Source of the DNA: Hemibagrus wyckioides
Taxonomy: Eukaryota > Chordata > Actinopteri > Siluriformes > Bagridae
Direction of reading: 5' to 3'
Assembly: GCF_019097595.1 (NCBI RefSeq)
Contig: NC_080722.1
Span: forward strand, 20,423,630-20,487,629
Length of the DNA stretch: 64,000 nucleotides
The notes beneath the pieces are model-generated. The model was not told where the DNA came from, searched no databases, and saw only the letters and a list, made by a program, of their open reading frames with translations. The position numbers and the translations under genes were made by a program. Shown here one piece after another: positions 35,248 to 46,321 of the stretch. Positions within the stretch are counted from its first letter, which is position 1, and each line of letters opens with the position of its first letter.

Positions 35248-35636
35248 AGAAATGAAAGACTTTAATACACAGCTACAGCGGATAAACAGGATAAACCCCG
35301 GTGTGTAGTTTAGCTAACAGAGCTAGCTATAAAGCGCTTAGCCGAGCTAACGTTAGCCCGCGATGCTACATGGCTCTTAAGAAGAGGATTTTAGGTCTAA
35401 AAGTGATGATGTGAGGAATAAAAGACTTGGAGTTGTGCTTTTAGATGAAATGAATGAAGGACAGGGTGATGTCCAGAAGCCCGACATGAAGCGGAGTTAC
35501 TGTTAGCTTTCCTCTTCTTCCTCTCAAACCACAGAGATTTATTCTCTATTTTCAGTCTTTATTCAAAACTTTCATCAATTATCTTTAACACTTTAAAGTT
35601 ACAGTTAATGTTGCAGAAACAAGTGAGATCTTGTTG

Positions 35637-35678
<42 letters not shown>

Positions 35679-38182
35679 ACACACACACACACACACACAC
35701 CCTCTGCAGGGACATGAATAAATAGTGATTTGGTTAAATGTGTACAATTGATTACAGGAGCTGTTGCTGATGTGGAGGAAGTGGAGGATGTCCAGGTATG
35801 TGTCAGTAATAAAGCACTAGAGTTAAAACACTTCATACTACAATGAAAATTCTATTAGCTGATCATTTCTAACAGAGTGTGTGTGTTTATGAAGGTCACT
35901 GAGCCGATCCAGCAGCTCCCTCCCACTGAACTCCTCCCTCAGACGTCAGCTGTCGTCCTGGTAATTTCATATTTCCTCCTTTTCTCAGTCTAGTTTTTAC
36001 TGTAATGAAATTGTTCCATGTGTTTGTATGAAACTGCTTTGATGAGAGTCACACTGGAATGTTTGTGCTGTAGTTTTCACGCCACAGTGGTGCCGGTGAC
36101 CTGCACAGCGCTCGGAGTAACGTCCGGTTTCTCACCTCCCACATCTACGGCTCCCAGTTTCAGGTGTTTTATTAAAGTCAGCGCAGCAGCAGAGACACGA
36201 ATGTACGCTCTTGTTTGTATGTCGTAGTCACACTCTGTGTTGTGTTTCTGTCTCTAGTCGGTGGAAGTGCGGAGGTATTTCATCCAGCCGTGGAGGTTTA
36301 CCGTCACCGAGACCTCCTGCGTTCCTTTGGTAATAGCAGTCTTCTTTCTGTTTATAAAGCATTCATTATGAATAGATGAGCGTTTGAGTGACATGCAGTT
36401 GTCGTGGTTGTTATTAACAGGGATCCTCGAACTCCACCGCATGTGAGGAGTCTTTCACCAGCGTACAGGTAAGAGCTGAATTGTTGCAGCACCACAAAGC
36501 TTTAGTAAGTACAGCGACTGAGTTTCTCCTTTTTTCCTCATAAGCGAGTCTCTGGGAGCGTGAAAGAGCCGGAGTCCTGCCTTGGTGTGGAGACCGTCAC
36601 CTCTGTGCCTCACGAGGACGGCGAGGTAAATTCATTCCTCTGTCCACTACATTGTGGAGTTCACTTCTGGGGTTTGTTCATGTGCACTGTCAATGTTTGT
36701 GTTTTATTCACAGCAAACCTTTAATCAGGGGAGATGCTCTCACCTACCTGTGAGTGTGGAGGATCAGGTGGACACGTCCCATCTGGAGGAAGAGGAAAGA
36801 TCCCTCACTCCTCATGCTGACTTGGATATTGAGTCAGATTTTGAGGTAATCCAGTGTCTCAGACCGGATTTGTATCTACATCAGTGGGATTCTGGATAAA
36901 TGTACTGTGTGCTGTTTAATGATCTCATGCTGTTTTCTGTCTGCAGGAAAGTATCGATGATCTTTCTCCTGAGGAGAGCGAGGTACCCTTCATCAGGTAG
37001 GGTCATCTTCACCTTTTGACGTTGTCTCATGTCAGTGTAACAAAAATCGGCTCATCGTCAGCTCGTGTTTTGTTTTAGCGCACACCTCTGGCTCGATGGA
37101 GTTACAGACGTTGCTCTGAAGCTGCCTGCCATTCGCGAGGCGTTCTCTGTGAGTCAACCTTTCTTTACTCGTCTAGTCTCTCTGAAGACGTGTTGTTCCT
37201 ACACGGTAGATTCCACTCTGGCTTGACTCGTGTTGTGTGTTATCTCTGGTGTTCAGGGAATGTTGGACTGCATGCTCGTGCAGAACCTCCTGTACTTGTC
37301 AGGGAAGAAGATTCTCATGCGTCTGGCAGCAGCCAACAAAAAGGTGAGTGCTGATTTCCCCCGGTTCTGTCTCGTACACACCCGGCGTTAGCCCAGGTGA
37401 CACAGCAGTGACGAGGTGTCTCCTTTTCCGGACAGGACGTGGACGGTGTTAAGCGGGCCTACGACTCCGTGATCCGTTTCGTGAGAAAGCCGTCCAACTG
37501 GGAGTGGATCGAGGCGGAGTTGCTCCAGGCTCAGGTAAGCTGGGAAATAAGCGTTTACAATTCCACCTGGCTAAATGGAAAGGATTAGAGATGGAGTCTT
37601 TAAGGTGTAAATGGAACTGCTTTTTCTAACGTTTCTCTCCTGTACAGCTGCACCATTTCAGCTTCCTCGATGTGTTCTTCGAGCTCGTCTTGTTCAGGTG
37701 CTTTATACACAGCTCGCCGCCTCCAGCTGTAAGAGTCTCATAAACACTATAGAACTGCCAGCAAAACTTGGGAGAAGGTTCTATCACGTAACATCATGTT
37801 TCTCGTTTTTCTTCTTTAAAGTCGGATGGAGGATTATTGCAGCCTCTGTTTTTAGCTATCAGCCAGTGGGACGTGGAGGTCAGGGAGCCTGAGGCAGAGC
37901 GACTCTTTTTAAGGCTTTCTGTAAGTCAGGAACTTTTTCTAATGCCATGATACACGTTCTAAAGAATCTGCTTTAAATTCTCTGATCAATCTCATCAATG
38001 TCATGCTGGATATGTGTGTGTGTGTGTGTGTGTGTGTACAGAATATACTGACAGTTCTGCTTGAGGACCTTTTCCATCAGCCTCTGGAGCTTTACGGAGA
38101 TCCAGCAGCTTTAGCCTCCGTAGTGTTGAAGATCGTGAAGCAGCGTGTCCAGGAAATGATGAAGACCATAGAGAGAGTCTGA
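34986..38182 (+). CDS. Mitoguardin-like (FAM73-like) membrane-anchored protein, 435 residues
   Basis: Inferred exons: 34986-35139, 35758-35795, 35895-35960, 36074-36163, 36258-36329, 36421-36468, 36545-36625, 36714-36845, 36947-36996, 37079-37148, 37257-37343, 37436-37534, 37648-37728, 37822-37920, 38042-38182. All are GT/AG and in frame. A single hydrophobic segment at residues 15-34 is followed by a basic stop-transfer (RLKRR), as in a signal-anchored outer-mitochondrial-membrane protein. Residues about 65-265 are acidic and low in structure. A helical region (about 268-435) contains YLSGKKILMRL, FVRKPSNWEWIEAELLQAQ, and LLEDLFHQPLELY. Spacing of GKK, the aromatic-acidic NW-E block and the xPPPx turn matches mitoguardins, which promote mitochondrial fusion and lipid handling. 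It is shorter than typical members (about 600), so assignment is tentative. I count 15 certain exons; the terminal exon of the helical region could have further alternatives. Confidence 0.6.
35212..35245. repeat. (GT)n microsatellite, intron 1 of the mitoguardin-like gene
   Basis: About 17 GT units. Confidence 0.95.
35639..35701. repeat. (CA)n microsatellite, intron 1 of the mitoguardin-like gene
   Basis: About 31 CA units with one CAGACA interruption, ending 57 bases before the exon 2 acceptor. Confidence 0.95.
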
Positions 38183-38196
38183 GCAACATTCACACC

Positions 38197-38227
<31 letters not shown>

Positions 38228-38404
38228 CCTCTATCCCTTTTGTCTTAAAGAGTGATCAGGACACAAATCTATTATTTGCTATTGGATCCTCATCAGTAGA
38301 TTAAACTCTGTATGTTTTGCTCATTGGTAACATAGAACTGTTTTTATTCTCCATTTAGTTTAATCCTAGATGATTATTAACTTATTCATAACTAACCAAA
38401 GTTT

Positions 38405-38410
38405 AATAAA
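38405..38410 (+). terminator. Polyadenylation signal of the mitoguardin-like gene
   Basis: AATAAA about 220 bases after the stop codon; the first canonical signal downstream. Confidence 0.5.
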
Positions 38411-38626
38411 CTAATCCATGTCCTGGTCACACTTTAAACACTCTTCTTTCTCTTGACATGTTGCTTGAGCTCTCTGTAGGTAAGTAAATAGTTATTTCAG
38501 TGTTTGTTGTTATTGTGAACTGATTAATAACCTCTTTCACTTTTCTTCATTCCTGAGCAGCTGTAGAAACATCGCTGGAGTTCACATAGACATTTCTATT
38601 GACCTTTTATTCTCCATTGACCTTTT

Positions 38627-39130
38627 ATTATATATTTAAGCTTTATTCTACATTTTATTAGATATTTAAGCTTTTTTTCTACATTTTATTAGATATTTAA
38701 GCTTTATTCTACATTTTATTAGATATTTAAGCTTTTTTTCTACATTTTATTAGATATTTAAGCTTTATTCTACATTTTATTAGATATTTAAGCTTTTTTT
38801 CTACATTTTATTAGATATTTAAGCTTTTTTTCTACATTTTATTAGATATTTAAGCTTTATTCTACATTTTATTAGATATTTAAGCTTTATTCTACATTTT
38901 ATTCGGTATTTAAGCTTTTTTCTACATTTTATTAGATATTTAAGCTTTTTTCTACATTTTATTAGATATTTAAGCTTTTTTTCTACATTTTATTAGATAT
39001 TTAAGCTTTTTTCTACATTTTATTAGATATTTAAGCTTTTTACTACATTTTATTAGATATTTAAGCTTTTTTTCTACATTTTATTAGATATTTAAGCTTT
39101 TTTCTACATTTTATTAGATATTTAAGATTT
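38627..39130. repeat. AT-rich 31-bp minisatellite, about 16 copies
   Basis: The unit is ATATTTAAGCTTTTTTTCTA plus CATTTTATTAG, with 28-31 bp variants differing in the length of the T-run. It begins about 450 bases after the mitoguardin-like gene. Every unit carries an AAGCTT site. No coding potential. Confidence 0.97.
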
Positions 39131-39574
39131 ATTAGATATTTATGAAGTTTATGTTTAATGTTTATTATTGTTTTGTATTATTTTATATAGATGATAAAAA
39201 TATATTGGCTCACATTTGAGATTTCATGGTGATCATTCCCTCTTTTCAGATTCTTCTGTTCTATGTTGTTAAATATCTAATGTTCATCATGGTATAGAGG
39301 AGGACTGGGTGTGTTTTTATCTGATGAAATGAAATGTAAAAGATCCTCCTATAAAAGCTTTACACCATGGTTTCTTTTTAAGCTCAGACTAAATGACAAG
39401 TTGCTGTATGGCCACAAAATCTAGCAGAGACTACTTTTATTTTTATTTTACAATTTGTAGTTTTATGTGTAAAGTATTCCATACATAAATAATCTTACTT
39501 AACTCTTATAATCTGCATTTCTAATCTAATTCTGCATTTGTGTTTTCTATCAACAAAACTGATTCATACAGAGG

Positions 39575-39865
39575 AGAGACACAGTGGCTTAGTGTTTAGT
39601 ACATTTATCTCTGGGGTTAGTGATTCAGTTCCTGCCTCTGTGTGTGTGTGTGTGTGTGTCTGTTTTCCTCCTGGTATTCTGATTACCTCTTCCAGTCCAG
39701 TGATGTGTGGTAGGTTGATTGGCATCTCTAAATTGTCCAGTGTGTGAGTGTTCCCTGTGTTGGGCTGGCATCCTGTTTAGGGTGTCCCCTGGTCCCCTTG
39801 GATAGGATCAGGCTCTCATTGACCCTGTGTAGGATAAACAGTTCAGAAAATGGATGGAAGGAAGA
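39575..39865 (+). mobile_element. tRNA-derived SINE
   Basis: The head GACACAGTGGCTTAGTGTTT is box-A-like and GGTTAGTGATTCAGTTCC holds a degraded box B. The body has the usual TAGGTTGATTGGCATCTCTA, and the tail ends CAGAAAATGGATGGA. A (TG)n run sits inside it. No detectable target duplication. Belongs to the widespread fish SINE whose 3' pieces also occur at 17516 and 63914. Confidence 0.8.
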
Positions 39866-39888
39866 TTCATACATAAGAGTTTTATATA

Positions 39889-41098
39889 CACCAACCAGCC
39901 ATAACATTATGACCACTATCAGGTGAGGTGAATAACTCTGATGATCTCCTCATCATGGCACCTGTTAGTGGGTGGGATATATTATGCAGCAAGTCAACAT
40001 TTTGTCCTCAAAGTTGATGTGTTAGAAGCAGGAAAAATGAACAAGCGTAAGGATTTGAGCGAGTTTGACAAAGGGCCAAATTGTGATGTCTAGACGACTG
40101 GATCAGAGCATCTCCAAAACTGCAGCTCTTGTGGGGTGTTCCCAGTCTGCATTGGTCATTATCTATTAAAAGTGGTCCAAGGAAGGAACAGTGGTGAACC
40201 GGAGACAGGGTCGTGGGCAGCCAAGGCTCATTGATGCACGTGGGGAGTGAAGGCTGGCCCGTGTGATCCGATCCAACAGACAAGCTACTGTTGCTCAAAT
40301 TGCTGAAGAAGTTAATGCTGGTTCTGATAGAAAGGGGTCAGAATACACAGTGCATCACAGTTTGTTGCATATGGAGCCGCAGACCAGTTAGGGTGCCCAT
40401 GCTGACCCCTGTGCACTGCTGAAAGCACCACCAATAGGCACCTGAGCATCAGAACTGGACCATGGAGCAGTGGAAGAAGGTGGCCTGGTCTGATGAATCA
40501 CGTTTTCTTTTACATCACGTGGATGGCCTGGCGCATGTACATTGCTTACCTCGGGAACACATGGTACCAGGATGCACTATGGGAATAAGGCAAGCTGGTG
40601 GAGACAGTGTCATGCTTTGGGCAAAGTTCTGCTGGGAAACCTTGGGTCCTGCCATCCATGTGGATGTTATTTTGACACGTACCACCTACCTAAGCATTGT
40701 TACAGACCATGTACACCCTTTCATGGAAACGGTATTCCCTGATGGCTGTGGTCTCTTTCAGCAGGATAATGCGCCGTGTCACAAAGCAGAAATGGTTCAG
40801 GAATGGTTTGATGAGTACAACAATAAGTTTGAGGTGTTGATTGGCCTCCAAAATCCCCAGATCTCAATCCAATGGAGCATCTGTGGGATGTGCTGGACAA
40901 ACAAGTCCGATCCATGGAGGCCCCACCTCACAACTTATAGGACTTAAAGGATCTGCTGCTAACATCTTGGTGCCAGATACCACAGCACACCTTCAGGGGT
41001 CTAGTGGAGTCCATGCCTCGATGGGTCAGGGTTTTGGCAGTAAAAGGGGGACCAACACAATATTAGGCAGGTGGTCATAATGTTATGGCTGATCAGTG
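39889..41098 (+). pseudogene. Degenerate Tc1-like transposon, 1.2 kb, TA flanks
   Basis: Ends CACCAACCAGCCATAACATTATGACCAC and its near-inverse ...GTGGTCATAATGTTATGGCTGATCAGTG are flanked by TA. Transposase pieces on the plus strand include KDLSEFDKG (start near 40037), WSDESRFLLH (first Asp, about 40477), FQQDNAPCHKAEMVQEWFDE (second Asp, about 40758) and, after a frameshift, the degraded PxLxPxEHLW region. Multiple stops and frameshifts make it inactive. Confidence 0.9.
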
Positions 41099-41100
41099 TA

Positions 41101-41221
41101 TGTTTACATATTTATTTGCACTTGTTCATTTGCACATTTTCTACTCTGCACTCCTGGTAGATGCTAAACAGCATTTCGTTGCTATGTCCCTGTACTTTGT
41201 AATGACAATAAAGTTGTACAC
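41101..41221 (+). mobile_element. LINE 3'-tail fragment
   Basis: GCATTTCGTTGCTATGTCCC followed by AATGACAATAAAGTTGT is a common LINE 3' terminus in fish. No ORF. Confidence 0.6.
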
Positions 41222-41619
41222 TAACTGTAATAGCAGAGCCGGTTAGTGTTAGTGCTTTAGAGTATTACATAATGCTGTGATTTGGGACACAACTCAACAG
41301 AGAGCGATGGGCGGGGAAATGTGCAGCATGTCAGAATAGAGAAAAAGTAACATTTAAAAATATTAGCACACAAAATCTATCTTCAATGTTTTTAATATGT
41401 AAAATAATTGAGTAAAAAAAGGAGTTTGTTTATTGTGAAAGTAGGGTAACGACTGCTAGTTTGGGAATCCCTGGATTAATGCAACACTGAAGGGACAAAC
41501 ACTAAACTACACGACCACCAGTAGGAGGCGCTGAAGTGACGTGTTAGAGGCAGTAACAAATATAAGTTACACGATATTGATGAAAGTTTTCATCTTTCAA
41601 CATCTGCCTTTACATGCAC

Positions 41620-42685
41620 ATGAACTTTAATGACATTTAATATGGAGTTGATCCGCCCTTTACAGCTATAACAGTTTCAACTCTTCTGGGAAGGCTTTCC
41701 ACAAGGTTTAGGAGAGTGTTTATGGGAATTTTTGACCATTCCTCTAGAATCAAGTTCCTCCACACCAAACTCACTCATCCATGTCTTTATGGACCTTGCT
41801 TTGTGCACTGGTGTGCAGTCATGTTGGAACAGGAAGGGGTCATCCCCAAACTGTTCTCACAAACTTGGGAGCATGAAATTGTCCAAAATGTCTTGGTATG
41901 CTGAAGCATTAAGAGTTCCTTTCACTGGAACTAAGGGGCCGAGAACAACCCCTGAAAAACAACCCCACACCATAATCCCCCTCCACCAAACTTTACACTT
42001 GGCACAGTGCAGTCAGACAAGTACCGTTCTCCTGATAACCGCCAAACCCAGACTCGTCCATCAGATTGCCAGATGGAGAAGCGTGATTCGTCACTCCAGA
42101 GAACGCGTCTCCACTGCTCTAGAGTCCAGTGGCGGCGTGCTTTACACCACCGCATCCGACGCTTTGCATTGCACTTGGTGGTGTATGACTTGGATGCAGC
42201 TGCTCGGCCATGGAAACCCATTCCATGAAGCTCTCTGCGCACTGTTCTTGAGCTAATCTGAAGGCCACATGAAGTTTGGAGGTCTGTAGTGATTGACTCT
42301 GCAGAAAGTTGGCGACCTCTTCGCACTATGCGCCTCAGCATCCGCTGACCCCGCTCCGTTAGTTTACGTGGCCTACCACTTCGTGGCTGAGTTGCTGTCG
42401 TTCCCAAACACTTCCACGTTCTTATAATACAGCTGACAGTTGACTGTGGAATATTTAGGAGTGAGGAAATTTCACGACTGGATTTGTTGCACAGGTGGCA
42501 TCCTATCACAGTTCCACGCTGGAATTCACTGAGCTCCTGAGAGCGACCCATTCTTTCACAAATGTTTGTAAAAACAGTCTGCATGCCTAGGTGCTTGATT
42601 TTATACACCTGTGGCCATGGAAGTGATTGGAACACCTGATTCTGATTATGTGGATGGGTGAGCGAATACTTTTGGCAATATAGTG
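41620..42685 (-). pseudogene. Degenerate Tc1-like transposon, same family as 44998-46245
   Basis: The minus-strand transposase starts at 42551 ([10 protein letters not shown]) and shares nearly all residues with the copy at 45080-46111 as far as VKFGGGG. There it frameshifts (about 41965), and about 100 bases of the DDE region are deleted around 41755. The right terminal repeat ends at 42685 before TA; the left terminal repeat is not recognisable. Non-autonomous. Confidence 0.9.
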
Positions 42686-42689
42686 TATC

Positions 42690-43240
42690 TGTGGTAAGTA
42701 TTTCACCCCTAGATTTCAACATTAGTCTTTTAGTTAGACTTTTAGTTATGGCATCTAGTTAAAAATGTGAGTCTGTTGTTTCTTTTGCATTTTGCATTTG
42801 CATTTAGTTTGTGTTAAATATATAGGATTTTTATAATATTAGTGTTGTTTATTTATGTCATGTGTATTATCCTAATTTATATTAATAAATAATTATAATT
42901 GTATTGTTGTAGAATCATGCATTGTTGTAAATATGTAAATATTACATTTTTAAGATTTAGATTTTAATATTAAGTTATACAAATGTAGTGTTGTGTTATA
43001 AAATGTTAAACTATTATATAAAATATTAATATCTGTAATAAGTGTACAGTTTGTCATTGCTTGTACATTGTACATTATTTTTTGGTTCAATACACACCTG
43101 TCTCGAGTGTCTTTTTTTATAACACATCATAAACATTTCTCATTTGTTTCTCATATAATTACACAGTAAACAGAGTACAGTATTGCTGTATTACATATCA
43201 GGATTTTTCTAAAACAACAGACATGTTACTGTGTGAAATG
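42690..43240. other. AT-rich intergenic stretch, no gene seen
   Basis: Low-complexity TATAAT-type sequence without coding signal. Confidence 0.7.
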
Positions 43241-43245
43241 CTGTC

Positions 43246-43261
43246 AGAGAGAGAGAGAGAG

Positions 43262-43300
<39 letters not shown>
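43246..43300. repeat. Compound (GA)n-(GT)n microsatellite
   Basis: GA run followed directly by a GT run. Confidence 0.95.
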
Positions 43301-43301
<1 letters not shown>

Positions 43302-43319
43302 GAGATGAAATCACTGAAA

Positions 43320-43495
43320 GCTAAATAAAATCAGAAGGTTGTGAGTTCCAATCCCAGATCCACCAGGCTGCCACTGCTGGGCCCCTGAGCAAGGCCCTCA
43401 ACCCTCAATTACTCAGTTGTATAAAATAAGATAAAATGTAAGTCTCTCTGGATAAGGGCATCTGCTAAATGCCAGAAACGTAAATGTAAATGTCT
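43320..43495 (+). mobile_element. tRNA-derived SINE with L2-type tail
   Basis: Box-B-like GGTTGTGAGTTCCAATCCC, then GGGCCCCTGAGCAAGGCCCT typical of an abundant otophysan SINE, then CTCTGGATAAGGGCATCTGC and an AAATGTAAATG tail shared with the L2-like LINE end at 31500-31962, which implies it uses LINE machinery for mobilisation. Confidence 0.8.
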
Positions 43496-43949
43496 GATAT
43501 CTGCCTCTTGTCTCCTCAGTTCTGGTCAAACCTATGAGAGTGTCACACTTATTCAAAACACATGTCACTAAGACCTGTTACAAACATATTCTGTCTAATT
43601 TAACTCTGAATGAAATAAAACCTCATAAACCTTCTGATATTAATTATACTATTTTCCTTCCACCATCATCGTCCTGACTCCTGACTCCTGACCAGTGTGC
43701 CTGCACACCAGGGGATAGTGGATAGTAAAACTGCTTTATCTTCTTCATATCTGTCTGGACTTGTTTAATTTTGGACTGCAGTTGTTGTGTCTGTTATCCA
43801 GTGAGACAGTGCTGTTAAAGATTTAATATAATTTGGTACAAATTACAAATCGACTTAAAACAGCATTTACTTGTACTAAAGATTTTAGGAACACTTCTAT
43901 TTTTGCCCTCCTTAGAGAATTATTGGAAAGTAACAGTTCTTTTACATCC

Positions 43950-44034
<85 letters not shown>
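43950..44034. repeat. (TA)n microsatellite
   Basis: About 42 TA units with few interruptions, then a short CACA segment. Confidence 0.95.
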
Positions 44035-44043
<9 letters not shown>

Positions 44044-44059
44044 AGTATATATATATTCA

Positions 44060-44990
44060 TTGTGAGAGAAGTTCACACTCTGTAGCCACTGCAGAATATG
44101 GTTCCTGTATTTATGTCTGGTGTAAATGGAGTACACAGATATATATTTTTCACAGACCAGTAGTGTCTCAGGTGTCTGATGCGACTGATTTATAATTCAG
44201 TGATTCATCAGAAATTTGTTATCAAATCATTTCACTGTCAGTCCACTTTATATTATAAAATCTGTGTAAGAGGCAGATCAAAAGTCCATAGAATAAAGGT
44301 ACCACACTGTATGTTCCTGTAGCTGTAGTGTATAGTTTTAATGCAGTTTACCCCTAAAGCGTAACTTTAAAAATGAAAATGCTGCTCCTTAATGTTCACT
44401 TTGTGCTTTAAAAGATTTCCTACACTCGTCATGTTACTAGGTGAAAGATACATAATGATAGCAATTATTTTAAAAAGGTACTTTTTCTGAATGTAGTTTT
44501 TTTTTTCAGTTCCTTTAGTTCAGACTAGAGGTGAATAATAAAGTGTAAAGAGTGTTACCAAATTACTAAATATAAACACACACACACACACAGAGTATGT
44601 GAACTAATTCTAGATATTTGTACTCAGATTGTCTTATTCTGTGGCTTAATGTTGTGGATTTTAAGCATTTATTTTTAGAATTCTGCAAGAATGATCTTCA
44701 AATATAATAATAAAGCAACTTTAAGCTTTGATGAAAAAAGATGTCTAGAAATAGGATTAATGGTCGTATCCATACTGACTGCAATATCACATTATCACAA
44801 TATCTTATTATCTGCAATATGTTCAAGTTCCCTAGCACCTTTTCTGTACTTAGAATACATTTTGTATATATATAGAATATTTCATTTCATTTATTTTTCC
44901 TTTATATTTTATATCTCATTTATATTTTTGAATACATTCTGTACTTCTGTATATTTGTATATATAGATAATTTCATTTATTTTTCATTTA
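44060..44990. other. Intergenic stretch, no gene seen
   Basis: AT-rich; a short (CA)n at about 44576-44592 and several open frames with no recognisable domain. Confidence 0.6.
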
Positions 44991-44997
44991 CATCTTA

Positions 44998-46245
44998 CAC
45001 TATATTGCCAAAAGTATTCGCTCACCTGCCTTGACTCGCATATGAACTTAAGTGACATCCCATTCCTAATCCATAGGGTTCAATATGACGTTGGTCCACC
45101 CTTTGCAGCTATAACAGCTTCAACTCTTCTGGGAAGGCTGTCCACAAGGTTTAGGAGTGTGTTTATGGGAATTTTTGACCATTCTTCCAGAAGCACATTT
45201 GTGAGGTCACACACTGATGTTGGACGAGAAGGCCTGGCTCTCAGTCTCCGCTCTAATTCATCCCAAAGGTGTTCTATCGGGTTGAGGTCAGGACTCTGTG
45301 CAGGCCAGTCAAGTTCATCCACACCAGACTCTGTCATCCATGTCTTTATGGACCTTGCTTTGTGCACTGGTGCACAGTCATGTTGGAAGAGGAAGGGGCC
45401 AGCTCCAAACTGTTCCCACAAAGTTGGGAGCATGGAATTGTCCAAAATGTCTTGGTATGCTGAAGCATTCAGAGTTCCTTTCACTGGAACTAAGGGGCCA
45501 AGCCCAGCTCCTGAAAAACAACCCCACACCATAATCCCCCCTCCACCAAACTTTACACTTGGCACAATGCAGTCAGACAAGTACCGTTCTCCTGGCAACC
45601 GCCAAACCCAGACTCGTCCATCAGATTGCCAGATGGAGAAGCGTGATTCGTCACTCCAGAGAACGCGTCTCCACTGCTCTAGAGTCCAGTGGCGGTGTGC
45701 TTTACACCACTGCATCCAACGCTTTGCATTGCACTTGGTGATGTATGGCTTGGATGCAGCTGCTCGGCCATGGAAACCCATTCCATGAAGCTCTCTGCGC
45801 ACTGTTCTTGAGCTAATCTGAAGGCCACATGAAGTTTGGAGGTCTGTAGCGATTGACTCTGCAGAAAGTTGGCGACCTCTTCGCACTATGCGCCTCAGCA
45901 TCCGCTGACCCCGCTCCGTCAGTTTACGTGGCCTACCACTTCGTGGCTGAGTTGCTGTCGTTCCCAAACACTTCCACGTTCTTATAATACAGCTGACAGT
46001 TGACTGTGGAATATTTAGGAGCGAGGAAATTTCACGAGTGGATTTGTTGCACAGGTGGCATCCTATCACAGTTCCACGCTGGAATTCACTGAGCTCCTGA
46101 GAGCGACCCATTCTTTCACAAATGTTTGTAAAAACAGTCTGCATGCCTAGGTGCTTGAATTTATACACCTGTGGCCATGGAAGTGATTGGAACACCTGTT
46201 TCTGATTATTTGGATGGGTGAGCGAATACTTTTGGTAATATAGTG
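44998..46245 (-). mobile_element. Complete Tc1-like transposon, 1248 bp
   Basis: The left end CACTATATTGCCAAAAGTAT and right end (its near-perfect inverse, one change) are flanked by TA at 44996-44997 and 46246-46247. The element holds one uninterrupted transposase frame on the minus strand (45080-46111). The right side abuts a (TATCT)n microsatellite, so it may have inserted into that repeat or the repeat grew from its edge. Confidence 0.95.
45080..46111 (-). CDS. Tc1-like transposase, 343 residues, apparently intact
   Basis: The start at 46111 ([13 protein letters not shown]) is chosen because Tc1-family transposases are usually about 340 residues and begin at this point of the helix-turn-helix domain; an in-frame ATG upstream at 46195 would add 28 residues. 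Two N-terminal helix-turn-helix motifs ([12 protein letters not shown] and [12 protein letters not shown] with a GRPR AT-hook-like link) bind the terminal repeats. The catalytic DDE triad is visible: [10 protein letters not shown] (Asp), [11 protein letters not shown] (Asp) and [15 protein letters not shown] (Glu, 34 residues after the second Asp). The frame closes with KGGPTSY. It cuts and pastes the element at TA sites. No stop or frameshift is present. Activity is inference. Confidence 0.92.
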   Translation of the reverse strand: MGRSQELSEFQRGTVIGCHLCNKSTREISSLLNIPQSTVSCIIRTWKCLGTTATQPRSGRPRKLTERGQRMLRRIVRRGRQLSAESIATDLQTSCGLQISSRTVRRELHGMGFHGRAAASKPYITKCNAKRWMQWCKAHRHWTLEQWRRVLWSDESRFSIWQSDGRVWVWRLPGERYLSDCIVPSVKFGGGGIMVWGCFSGAGLGPLVPVKGTLNASAYQDILDNSMLPTLWEQFGAGPFLFQHDCAPVHKARSIKTWMTESGVDELDWPAQSPDLNPIEHLWDELERRLRARPSRPTSVCDLTNVLLEEWSKIPINTLLNLVDSLPRRVEAVIAAKGGPTSY

Positions 46246-46321
46246 TATCTTATCTTATCTTATCTTATCTTATCTTATCTTATCTTATCTTATCTTATCT
46301 TATCTTATCTTATCTTATCTT
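46246..46321. repeat. (TATCT)n microsatellite
   Basis: About 15 uninterrupted TATCT units immediately next to the Tc1-like right end. Confidence 0.95.

Noticed and set aside
45042..45788. 248-residue plus-strand frame
   Set aside because: Antisense shadow of the Tc1-like transposase on the minus strand.
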